From contig CAZARU010000005.1 in assembly GCA_964487605.1 (NCBI GenBank), positions 1-64,000 on the forward strand: a stretch of DNA of 64,000 nt, given 5' to 3'. The DNA comes from JAJDAH01 sp964487605 (GTDB taxonomy: Bacteria; Myxococcota_A; Polyangia; Polyangiales; Polyangiaceae). The notes under the pieces were generated by a model. That model saw only the letters and a program-made list of their open reading frames with translations, was not told the DNA's origin and ran no database searches. Shown here piece after piece: positions 45,062 to 51,665 of this stretch (the first letter of the stretch is position 1; each line of letters starts with the position of its first letter). The position numbers and the translations under genes were made by a program.

Positions 45062-45709
45062 TCACCCGCGAAGCACGCGGTCGAAGGTGGCGCTCCTCGA
45101 GGCGTCGATGTCGCGCAGCACGTCGAGCGCCCTCCGGACGATGTGCTCCGCGGAACCGATCACGTCGGTGGCCTCTTCCTGAGCGCTCCTCGCGATCTCG
45201 GACTCCGCCTGGGCGGCTGCCACCGACGCCTCGTGCTCCACGGCGGCGGCCTGCGCGAAGCCCGTCGGCAGGTCCGCCACCCGGGTGGACAGGTCGCCCA
45301 GGTTGCCGGCTAGCACCGTGGCGGCGTCCCTCGCGGGGTCCTGTCCGCGCTGAAGCAGGTCGCAGCTCCTGCCGAACTGTACCCCGTACGCCACCGCCGA
45401 CGCGCCGAGCGCGACGGTCGACCACATGGCGCCGCTCCGGAGATCATCGGCCTTGGCACGCAGCTCCTTGGCCTGCTCCTTCATGGCGGCGTGCGCGCGC
45501 GTCGCGGCCTCGCGCCGCTGCTCGCGGCCCAGGCTGCGCAGCGCGCGGCCGAGCTCGGCCATGGCGGCGAGCGCTGCCGTAACCGCGTCGCCGCCGGAGA
45601 ACGAGCCGCTCGGCAGATCGGGCGTGGCCGTCCACATCGGCTCGTTCGGCTCCTTCGCTGGCTCGCCGGTCACCGGGACGGCGCCCGTCGCGGAGTCGAT
45701 GCGCGTCAT
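45062..45709 (-). CDS. YopD-like (SctB) candidate type III translocator
   Basis: This 215-residue protein has a disordered N-terminus, an amphipathic coiled coil (about 45-92) rich in Ala/Arg/Glu, one hydrophobic segment (about 94-113, SGAMWSTVALGASAVAYGV) and a C-terminal helix with Ala-rich heptads (about 150-200). This layout and its place after a two-hydrophobic-region protein match minor translocators such as YopD, IpaC and EspB, although it is shorter than YopD. Its ATG overlaps the stop of the upstream gene (ATGA). It has no N-terminal Sec signal. The assignment rests on architecture and gene order, not on a recognised motif. Confidence 0.55.
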   Translation of the reverse strand: MTRIDSATGAVPVTGEPAKEPNEPMWTATPDLPSGSFSGGDAVTAALAAMAELGRALRSLGREQRREAATRAHAAMKEQAKELRAKADDLRSGAMWSTVALGASAVAYGVQFGRSCDLLQRGQDPARDAATVLAGNLGDLSTRVADLPTGFAQAAAVEHEASVAAAQAESEIARSAQEEATDVIGSAEHIVRRALDVLRDIDASRSATFDRVLRG

Positions 45710-46542
45710 GCTCTCACCCCCTGCACCAGGGCCGTCAGGGCTCGCTGCTTGGTTTCGACGTAGTCGCGCAGGGCCTGGCCCGCCCGTTCCCTCACGCCCA
45801 TCGCCACGCGCATCAGCGCTAAGGCGTCTTCGACGTCGGTCTTCGCGAGCTCCGCCTCGGCTTGCTCGCCCTTGGCGTCGGCGAGGTGCTCGGCCTCGCG
45901 CGCCGTCGCTTTACCGGCGTTCAACGTCGCGTAGGCTGCGACTCCGGTGGCGCCAGACTGGACCGCACTCGAGGCCACCGCGGTGACGGTCGCTGCTCGC
46001 GTGAGCACGGTGGCGGCCTGCGCGCCAGAGGCGCCGGCACCCGCTGCTGCGCCCACGGCACCGACGCCGCCCAGGCCGACGGCACCGATCGTGAAGGCGT
46101 CCGACAGCTTCATGTCGAACCCGCCCTTGCCCACGGGGATGGTCGCCAGGCTGACGTCGTTCCCGGTCTCCTTCATGACCAGACTCGCCGTGCTGAGCGC
46201 GACGCTCGCGAGGGCGGCGACGGCGATGAGCGAGGTGCCGCCCGTGGCTCCGGCGGCCGCGACGCCGCCGGCGATCGCCGCCACCGTTCCGACCGTCTTG
46301 GCGGTCTTCAGCACCTTGCCCCAAAACCCGGCTTCCTTCTTCTTCACGCTGGCTCTGCGGATCGCTGCGGCCGCCCGCTCGTGCGCCTCGCGGCGCCGAG
46401 TCGCTGCGGCCTGCACCATGACCCCGCCTCGGCGATTGAACTGATCCGCCAGATCCAGCAGTCCGGCCATCTCGGCGATCTCACCGTCGAATGCCGGCGG
46501 GCTCGTCGCAGCGGTCGCTTCCGTTCGAGCTGCGGGTGTCAT
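45706..46542 (-). CDS. YopB-like (SctE) candidate type III translocator
   Basis: This 278-residue protein has no Sec signal. An N-terminal amphipathic helix (about 42-66) ends in a Lys patch KKKEAGFWGK (67-76), followed directly by a long hydrophobic region (about 81-123), a short polar loop, a second hydrophobic region (about 150-209, Ala/Gly-rich) and a C-terminal coiled coil (about 212-275). A basic/Trp-Gly entry into two hydrophobic regions flanked by coiled coils is how YopB/SipB/SseC translocators look. Both ends are coupled to neighbours by ATGA. Pore-forming translocators insert in the host or prey membrane and need a class II chaperone, which is encoded just upstream. Confidence 0.62.
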   Translation of the reverse strand: MTPAARTEATAATSPPAFDGEIAEMAGLLDLADQFNRRGGVMVQAAATRRREAHERAAAAIRRASVKKKEAGFWGKVLKTAKTVGTVAAIAGGVAAAGATGGTSLIAVAALASVALSTASLVMKETGNDVSLATIPVGKGGFDMKLSDAFTIGAVGLGGVGAVGAAAGAGASGAQAATVLTRAATVTAVASSAVQSGATGVAAYATLNAGKATAREAEHLADAKGEQAEAELAKTDVEDALALMRVAMGVRERAGQALRDYVETKQRALTALVQGVRA

Positions 46543-46952
46543 CGCACACCTCGCTGCAGCTCGCACACGAGCTGCCTGCGGTGCTCCGCCATGTGCGACG
46601 GCAAGGTGGTCTCGGACAGCTCGTCGAGCATCTGCTGCGCACCTTCGAGGTTGCCGCTGGCGAGGTGTGCGCGGGCGCACAGCAGCGCCAGCTCGGGGAG
46701 CTCCTCACCGCCGAGGCGGTAACCCGTTTCGTAGAGCGTGGCGGCGACGGGAGCGTCGTCCATTCTCTCGTGGCACGCGGCCAGACCCCACCAGGCATGC
46801 GCGGAGGTGGGCGAAGTCAGGGCGACGCAGCGAAAGAGGTCCGCTGCGCGCCTGAAGTCGTCCCGGTCGTAGAGGTCCGCGGCGACGTCGTACAGCGCCG
46901 CAGCGTCATCGGTGCTCGGAGCACCCTCGTTCGGAGTCATCGAGGTCGTCAT
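46539..46952 (-). CDS. LcrH/SycD-like TPR chaperone for translocators
   Basis: This 137-residue acidic protein consists of about three TPR units: AALYDVAADLYDRDDFRRA (about 18-50), AHAWWGLAACHERMDDAPVA (about 51-84) and a third (about 86-118, LALLCARAHLASGNLEGA). The length, the position of the repeats and the WWGLAAC turn match class II type III chaperones (SycD/LcrH/IpgC), where the TPR groove binds the translocator chaperone-binding site. An ATG at 46940 is an alternative start. The stop overlaps the ATG of the YopB-like gene, as in lcrH-yopB operons. Other small TPR proteins look similar, so the context is essential. Confidence 0.65.
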   Translation of the reverse strand: MTTSMTPNEGAPSTDDAAALYDVAADLYDRDDFRRAADLFRCVALTSPTSAHAWWGLAACHERMDDAPVAATLYETGYRLGGEELPELALLCARAHLASGNLEGAQQMLDELSETTLPSHMAEHRRQLVCELQRGVR

Positions 46953-46956
46953 GGGT

Positions 46957-47550
46957 TCACCGGAGGTTGTTCAGGGTGGCCTTCGCGGCGTCGTCCGCGG
47001 CCTTCAACAGGTTCGTGGCCAGCGAGAGCAGGTGGCCGCGCTCGGTGACCAGCTTCTGCACGTTGAGCATCGTGATCTCCGCGCTGCCCGTGAGCTCCTC
47101 CATGTTCGCCGTCAACTGTTGCTTGAGCGCCCCGAGGCGCGCATTGCTGAGAGGGGCCTTCTTCTCGAAGGCCTTGGCGATCTCGGTGTAGGCGTCCTTG
47201 ATGGGTCCATCGGGGGTGGCCGCCTCCAGGTCGCGGAACGTCTTCGCGGCCTTCTTCGGATCCGCATCCTTGCCCTTGAGCGCGAGATCGATTCGGCCCA
47301 GTGCCCTCTGGTATTCCGCAGCCTGCTGCTTGCGTTCGTTGACGTCCCCCACCAGCGTCCGAATGCGCCCATCGATGTCGCCGAGGTGCCGGCTCACCCA
47401 GTCGATGAGCTCGTCGGGCGAGAGGAACGCCCCCTGGAAGTCGTGCTTCGGCATGGAGAACTCGACGAGGCCGCCTTCCGCCGTCGACTCCTTCGACGGG
47501 CTGCCGGTTCGCGGCGAGCCGCTGGGCGGCTGGGTTGCGTTCACGCTCAT
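46957..47550 (-). CDS. Type III tip/hydrophilic translocator candidate (LcrV/EspA position)
   Basis: This 197-residue hydrophilic protein has a polar Ser/Pro-rich N-terminus of 30 residues, a short helical part (FLSPDELIDWVSRHLGDIDG, about 42-61), a long helix with Glu/Arg/Lys heptads (about 62-92) and a C-terminal helix ending ITMLNVQKLVTERGHLLS and AADDAAKATLNNLR. Long terminal coiled-coil helices are typical of tip and filament proteins (LcrV, IpaD, EspA), and the size is like EspA. There is no signal peptide or membrane segment. An AAAGGA eight bases upstream marks ATG 47550. It lies at the LcrV position of the operon; direct similarity is weak. Confidence 0.5.
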   Translation of the reverse strand: MSVNATQPPSGSPRTGSPSKESTAEGGLVEFSMPKHDFQGAFLSPDELIDWVSRHLGDIDGRIRTLVGDVNERKQQAAEYQRALGRIDLALKGKDADPKKAAKTFRDLEAATPDGPIKDAYTEIAKAFEKKAPLSNARLGALKQQLTANMEELTGSAEITMLNVQKLVTERGHLLSLATNLLKAADDAAKATLNNLR

Positions 47551-47558
47551 GGGATCCG

Positions 47559-47564
47559 TCCTTT
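47559..47564 (-). promoter_or_regulatory. Ribosome binding site of the tip-protein candidate
   Basis: AAAGGA on the minus strand lies eight bases upstream of ATG 47550 and overlaps the stop of the preceding 63-residue ORF. Confidence 0.65.
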
Positions 47565-47755
47565 CAACCGCGCAGCCCGCAGGGGGGAAGCGCCGTCACG
47601 ACCGTCGCGGTGGCGCCTCTCTGCTCGAAGGTGACGCCGCGGAGTTCCTCGAGGCGATCCTGCATGGCCGACCACTCCGCGGTCTGGCACGCCAGCTCAC
47701 GGAGCAAGGCCTCGAGGTTCCGCTCGGTGGCGTCCCAACGTCGTTCTGCGCTCAT
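47564..47755 (-). CDS. Small helical ORF at the LcrG position
   Basis: This 63-residue ORF from ATG 47755 predicts one charged amphipathic helix over most of its N-terminal 40 residues (ERRWDATERNLEALLRELAC and EWSAMQDRLEELRG) and then a short non-helical tail. It ends 13 bases before the tip-protein candidate. LcrG-type tip chaperones are small helical proteins encoded directly before lcrV, so the position is suggestive, but LcrG is longer and I see no sequence match. No Shine-Dalgarno is seen. The ORF might also be a leader with no protein role. Confidence 0.42.
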   Translation of the reverse strand: MSAERRWDATERNLEALLRELACQTAEWSAMQDRLEELRGVTFEQRGATATVVTALPPCGLRG

Positions 47756-47760
47756 GGCGT

Positions 47761-47775
47761 CCGGGTTCGACCCGG
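47761..47775 (-). promoter_or_regulatory. Hairpin between the kinase and the translocon genes
   Basis: CCGGGT and ACCCGG pair around a three-base loop, five bases before ATG 47755 and 49 bases after the kinase stop. It could attenuate read-through or mask the start of the small ORF. Confidence 0.35.
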
Positions 47776-47823
47776 GCCGCGCTGCGGTTGCCTGAAAAGG
47801 AGTGCGCTTTGCCGCGGGGGCGG

Positions 47824-49155
47824 TCAGCGGCGCCGCAGACCGGAGGTGCGAACCTGCTGCTCCAGGTCACGGAACCGCTGGGCCAGCGCACGCACCAGGG
47901 CGCTGGCCCAGCCGTCCACGCCGAGGCCCTCGGTCATCGTCTGCTTGTCGAGGACCAGGAGCGTGACCTGGTCCACGGCCTCGACGCTGGCCGCACGGGG
48001 CTCCTCCAGGAGCAAGGCCATCTCGCCGAACACGTCCCCGACGCCCATCGTGGCCAGGGTTTCCTGCTCCGTTCCCACGGTGCGGAAGGCGCGGCACTTG
48101 CCGCTGACGATCATGTAGGCGGCGTCGCCCAGGTCGCCCTCGCGCATGATGAGCTGACCCGGCATGAACACCTTGTTGGGCAGGTGGAGCCCGCCGCGCA
48201 GGAACGCGTGCACCTCGTTCTTCAGCTCGACGACCGACGGGTAGCGGTCCTCCGGTCGTGGCGCCACGGCTCGATCCACGATCTGACGCAGGCGCTTCGA
48301 GATCCCGACGCCGAACGTCACGGCGTCGATGGGGATGACCTTTCCGGCTCTGGCCTTCGCGAGCATGTCGTCCATTCCGAGCCACTCGCCGTAGGGTGTG
48401 CTCCCGCTCACGATCTCGTAGAGCACGGCACCGAGTCCGAAGACGTCGCTGCGCTCATCCATCTCCGAGGGGACCCCGCGCGCCTGCTCCGGCGCCATGT
48501 GGGTCGGCGTTCCCACCGGTCCTGGTGCCTCCATCTGCGAGGCGGATCCCGACGCCGGGCGGGTCTTGGTCAGCCGCGCGAGGCCCCAGTCCATGACGTA
48601 GACCTGGCCGAAGTCCCCGATCATGATGTTCTCGGGCTTGAGGTCTCGGTGGACGACGCCGCGATGGTGGGCGTAGGCGACGGCGTCACAGACCTTCACG
48701 AAGATCTCGAGGCCCTCCTCGATCCGATCCGTCGAGCCGACGGCGCGGGAGGGGTCGCGCATCCACTCGTCGAGCCCCATCCCGGTCACGAGCTTCATGG
48801 TGAAGTAGGGGACGCCGTTCTTCCCGACGTCGAGCTCGTGAACGGGGACGATGTTGGGGTGCTCGAGCTGCCCGGTCATCTGCGCTTCGGCGACGAACCC
48901 GTCGCGGTACATCGGGACCTTCGAGAGTTCGCGGTCGAGGCGCTTGAGGGCGACGTGACGCAGGAGGTTCCGGTCCGTGGCCGGATGGATCCGCCCCATG
49001 GCGCCTCGGCCGAGCTCCTCGAAGATGCGGAGGTGGTCGGGGGTCGGCACCCCTTCCGCCTCGATCACCGCCTTGGACACTCCGTGCGCGCCGCCCGCGG
49101 GGATGGTCTCGATCACCCGTACGGGATCGGCCTCCATCTCGTCCTGCTGGCTCAC
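47824..49155 (-). CDS. Ser/Thr protein kinase with cyclic-nucleotide-binding domain
   Basis: This 443-residue protein has a Hanks-type kinase domain (about 43-320): a Gly-rich loop GRGAMGRI, ATP-site Lys71 in VALKRL, catalytic HRDLKPEN at 169-176, the metal-binding DWG at 189-191 instead of DFG, and APEQARG. The catalytic residues are present, so it should be active. The C-terminal part (about 328-415) is a cyclic-nucleotide-binding domain with REGDLGDAAYMIVSGKCRAF and GDVFGEMALLLEEPRAAS, the phosphate-binding cassette. It starts at GTG 49155 with a strong AAAGGAG. It is the first gene after tRNA-Lys on this strand and precedes the translocon-like genes, so it may sense cAMP or cGMP for them. 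Confidence 0.9.
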   Translation of the reverse strand: MSQQDEMEADPVRVIETIPAGGAHGVSKAVIEAEGVPTPDHLRIFEELGRGAMGRIHPATDRNLLRHVALKRLDRELSKVPMYRDGFVAEAQMTGQLEHPNIVPVHELDVGKNGVPYFTMKLVTGMGLDEWMRDPSRAVGSTDRIEEGLEIFVKVCDAVAYAHHRGVVHRDLKPENIMIGDFGQVYVMDWGLARLTKTRPASGSASQMEAPGPVGTPTHMAPEQARGVPSEMDERSDVFGLGAVLYEIVSGSTPYGEWLGMDDMLAKARAGKVIPIDAVTFGVGISKRLRQIVDRAVAPRPEDRYPSVVELKNEVHAFLRGGLHLPNKVFMPGQLIMREGDLGDAAYMIVSGKCRAFRTVGTEQETLATMGVGDVFGEMALLLEEPRAASVEAVDQVTLLVLDKQTMTEGLGVDGWASALVRALAQRFRDLEQQVRTSGLRRR

Positions 49156-49163
49156 GGCTCGGG

Positions 49164-49170
49164 CTCCTTT
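49164..49170 (-). promoter_or_regulatory. Ribosome binding site of the cNMP-binding kinase
   Basis: AAAGGAG on the minus strand lies eight bases upstream of GTG 49155 and settles this start. Confidence 0.75.
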
Positions 49171-49221
49171 CGGGACGCGCCCACGGCGAGTGTTCGATCC
49201 CTCGTGTTCAGCGACGCTCAG

Positions 49222-49294
49222 TGGGCCATTCAGGACTTGAACCTGAAGCCAACGGATTAAGAGTCCGCTGCTCTACCAATTGAGCTAATGGCCC
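49222..49294 (-). tRNA. tRNA-Lys (anticodon CTT)
   Basis: The minus strand folds into a standard 73-base cloverleaf. The acceptor stem GGGCCAT pairs with ATGGCCC, the D arm has GCTC/GAGC, the anticodon stem GCGGA/TCCGT closes a CTCTTAA loop with anticodon CTT (reading AAG, Lys), and the T arm is TCAGG-TTCAAGT-CCTGA. The discriminator base is A and CCA is not encoded. It lies 66 bases upstream of the kinase start on the same strand. Confidence 0.96.
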
Positions 49295-49331
49295 GTGTCC
49301 CGTGTCCCGTGGCGGGCGTGACGGAGGGCCG

Positions 49332-49360
49332 CTCATACGGCTCGGCCGCCGTGCCGTCAA
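49332..49360 (-). promoter_or_regulatory. Sigma-70-type promoter of tRNA-Lys
   Basis: On the minus strand TTGACG (49355-49360) and TATGAG (49332-49337) are separated by 17 bases, close to the consensus for the housekeeping sigma factor. The tRNA 5' end lies 37 bases further on. Read-through past the tRNA would also reach the kinase gene. Confidence 0.7.
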
Positions 49361-49444
49361 GCGCGCCGACCCGGACGCGTCGGCCCGGCGAATTTCGGCG
49401 CGCGCCGCCGCGCTTGCCGAGGCGGGCAGCTCGCGCCGCTCGCA

Positions 49445-51616
49445 GTGGGCTACGCTCGCCGGGCTCGCGTGCGCCGCCATCTCGAGTTCGCCGTTTTCGT
49501 CGTGTGGCCGGCGTGCGCCGTGGCGCACGGGGTGGAGGCGGTCGTCACGGCGGGTCGCGCCGCCAATGGCGTCGTCGGAACGACCGTTCTCGCCGCGGAG
49601 CTCGTCCTCGCGGTCGGGCTCTTCCCCGCGCTCGCCGCGACGGGCGGTGCGCTGCTGCTCGGCGGGGCGCTCTGGGCCATGGCGCATCGCCGGGCCGCGC
49701 TCGTCGAGCCGCCGATCGGTGACGGCGTCGCGAATCTGGCCGCGGCGCTCGTCCTCGTGCCCATCACCGTGGCGCTCCTCTACGGCACTTCCCTGTGGTC
49801 GATGCGATCGTTCCACAATCACGAGCTGGCCTCTCTGCAGCTCGCGCTCGTCCAGCTGGGCATCGTCTGCGTCGCGTCCGTCGCGTTCGTCGCGCTGAAG
49901 CAGTTCGCTCTCGCCGCTCATCGTCTCGTCGCGCATCGCGCCCTCGCAGGAGCGCTCGTCCTGGTCCCCGGTACGCTGGCGGTGGTCGCGGTAGGTGCGA
50001 CCCTGGTCGCGAAGAACGTGACCGGATTGCGCCAGCTCGATACGCGGCTCTGGTGGATCGCCGCGGCCGCCTCGGCGACGCTCGTGTCGAGCCTCGTCGC
50101 GGCCCGGTTCGTCCAGCGCTGGCGTCGCGTGGCGTCGTGGGGGCTGGTGGCGCACGTCCTCGTGAGTGGGGTGGCCCTCTTCGCCTTCTCGGACGGTCGG
50201 GTCATGAGCGTCGCCGCCCGGCATGGGGTGATGTCCAGGACGGCGGTGCGCGCTCTGCGCGCGATGACGGACGTGGACCGGGACGGCTACTCGGCGTGGT
50301 TCGGAGGTGGAGACTGCGCGCCGCGCGACCCGAAGGTGCACCCCGGCGCACTCGAGGTGCCTGGAGACGGGCTCGACAACAACTGCATCGGGGGCGACGC
50401 GAACGCGCTGCTCGCCGTGAAGAAGCCGAGGTGGGAGAAGCTCCCGTCGTCCGTGCCGAGGGGCCTCGATGTCGTGCTCGTCACCGTCGAGACGCTTCGC
50501 GCGGACCGCGTGTCGTTCCTGGGTCATCCGCGGCCCACGACCCCCGTGCTGGACGACCTGGCGAAGACGAGCTTCGTCTTCGAGCGGGCGTACTCCGCGT
50601 CCACGATCACCCGACTGGCACTGCCGGCCCTGCTGAGCTCGTTCGGTCCGTCCGAGATCGACTGGAGGCCGCAGGCGAGGCACAAGCAGATGCAGGCGAT
50701 CGGGTCCTCGACGCCGTGGTTGCCGCAGGAGCTTCAGCGCATCGGGTACACCACCGTGGCCGTCCACACCGCGTTTCGAGCCTTCACGCAGGAGGAGAGC
50801 GCGGGCTTCGACCGGGGATTCACGCACTACGACGCCTCGACGCGCCTGTCGTACGTGGGGGGCACGATGACGGGCTTTCCCGGGGCGGAGCAGGTGGACA
50901 AAGCGAAGAGCTACCTGGACAAGGTCGGAGATGCTCCCGTCTTCCTGTGGATCCACTTCGTGGAACCCCACTACCGGTACGAGGCGCCCGATGGCGCGCC
51001 GGACTTCGGGACCGAGGAGCTCGACCGCTACGACGCCGAGATCTGGGGTGTGGACCGGCAAATCGGGCGGCTCATCGACCACCTGAAGGAGAGGGGATCC
51101 CATGACCGCACGATCTTCTTCGTCGTCGGCGACCACGGGGAGGAGTTTCTCGAGCACGGCGAGCGATTTCACGGTTCGAACCTGTTCGAGCCCCAGCTCC
51201 GAACGGCGGCGCTCCTGCGCGTGCCGGGTCTGCCCGGGGCGCGGGTGAAAGACCCCGTGGTGCTGCAGGACTTCGCGCCGACCCTCCTGAACCTCCTGCG
51301 CCAGAGCAAGCCGTTCAAGAAGATGCGCGGCCGGAACCTGCTCCCCGCGCTCCTCGGGGGTGAACTCGCGGAGAAGCACTTCATCGTCGAGCTCTTCCGG
51401 GTGGACAACCACCGGGAGTACCGCGCCGCCGTCATCCAGTGGCCTCACAAGCTCGTCTACGTCGAGGACGGCCAGACGTTCGCCCTCTACGACGTCTCGG
51501 CCGACCCCTTCGAGCGGACCCAGCTCGACCCGGCGGCCACGGAGATAGGCAGCTCGCTCCAGGCCGTCCTCCACGAGTATCTGGATGCCGTGGCCAAGCG
51601 AACGGTGATCCGATGA
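49445..51616 (+). CDS. Membrane-bound sulfatase-fold enzyme with MopE-type motif (copy 2)
   Basis: This 723-residue protein shares the full layout of the copy at 42622-45057. About six hydrophobic helices (about 10-250) precede a MopE-type metal-binding motif (from D276: DVDRDGYSAW, GGGDCAPRD, GLDNNCIGG). The alkaline-phosphatase/sulfatase domain follows, with VLVTVETLRADRVSF as the metal-site strand, Thr389 at the nucleophile position in STITRLALPAL and VVGDHGEEFLEHGERFHG for later ligands. The first metal Asp position holds Glu (TVETLRAD), a difference from copy 1. Like copy 1 it lacks the formylglycine Cys. GTG 49445 is used; GTG 49469 is equally possible. Confidence 0.82.
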   Translation: MGYARRARVRRHLEFAVFVVWPACAVAHGVEAVVTAGRAANGVVGTTVLAAELVLAVGLFPALAATGGALLLGGALWAMAHRRAALVEPPIGDGVANLAAALVLVPITVALLYGTSLWSMRSFHNHELASLQLALVQLGIVCVASVAFVALKQFALAAHRLVAHRALAGALVLVPGTLAVVAVGATLVAKNVTGLRQLDTRLWWIAAAASATLVSSLVAARFVQRWRRVASWGLVAHVLVSGVALFAFSDGRVMSVAARHGVMSRTAVRALRAMTDVDRDGYSAWFGGGDCAPRDPKVHPGALEVPGDGLDNNCIGGDANALLAVKKPRWEKLPSSVPRGLDVVLVTVETLRADRVSFLGHPRPTTPVLDDLAKTSFVFERAYSASTITRLALPALLSSFGPSEIDWRPQARHKQMQAIGSSTPWLPQELQRIGYTTVAVHTAFRAFTQEESAGFDRGFTHYDASTRLSYVGGTMTGFPGAEQVDKAKSYLDKVGDAPVFLWIHFVEPHYRYEAPDGAPDFGTEELDRYDAEIWGVDRQIGRLIDHLKERGSHDRTIFFVVGDHGEEFLEHGERFHGSNLFEPQLRTAALLRVPGLPGARVKDPVVLQDFAPTLLNLLRQSKPFKKMRGRNLLPALLGGELAEKHFIVELFRVDNHREYRAAVIQWPHKLVYVEDGQTFALYDVSADPFERTQLDPAATEIGSSLQAVLHEYLDAVAKRTVIR

Positions 51617-51665
51617 CCGTCATCCCTCTTGGATTCGCCCGACCGCTCTGCGATCCTGAAGGGAA

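Noticed and set aside
47757..47780. Sequence like a tRNA T-arm (GGGTTCGACCC) near the translocon cassette
   Set aside because: The surrounding bases do not form acceptor, D or anticodon arms, and the stem closes with a three-base loop. It is treated as a simple hairpin.
42622..51616. Annotation of the two sulfatase-fold proteins as formylglycine arylsulfatases
   Set aside because: The C/S-x-P-S-R signature is absent; Thr is at the nucleophile position in both.
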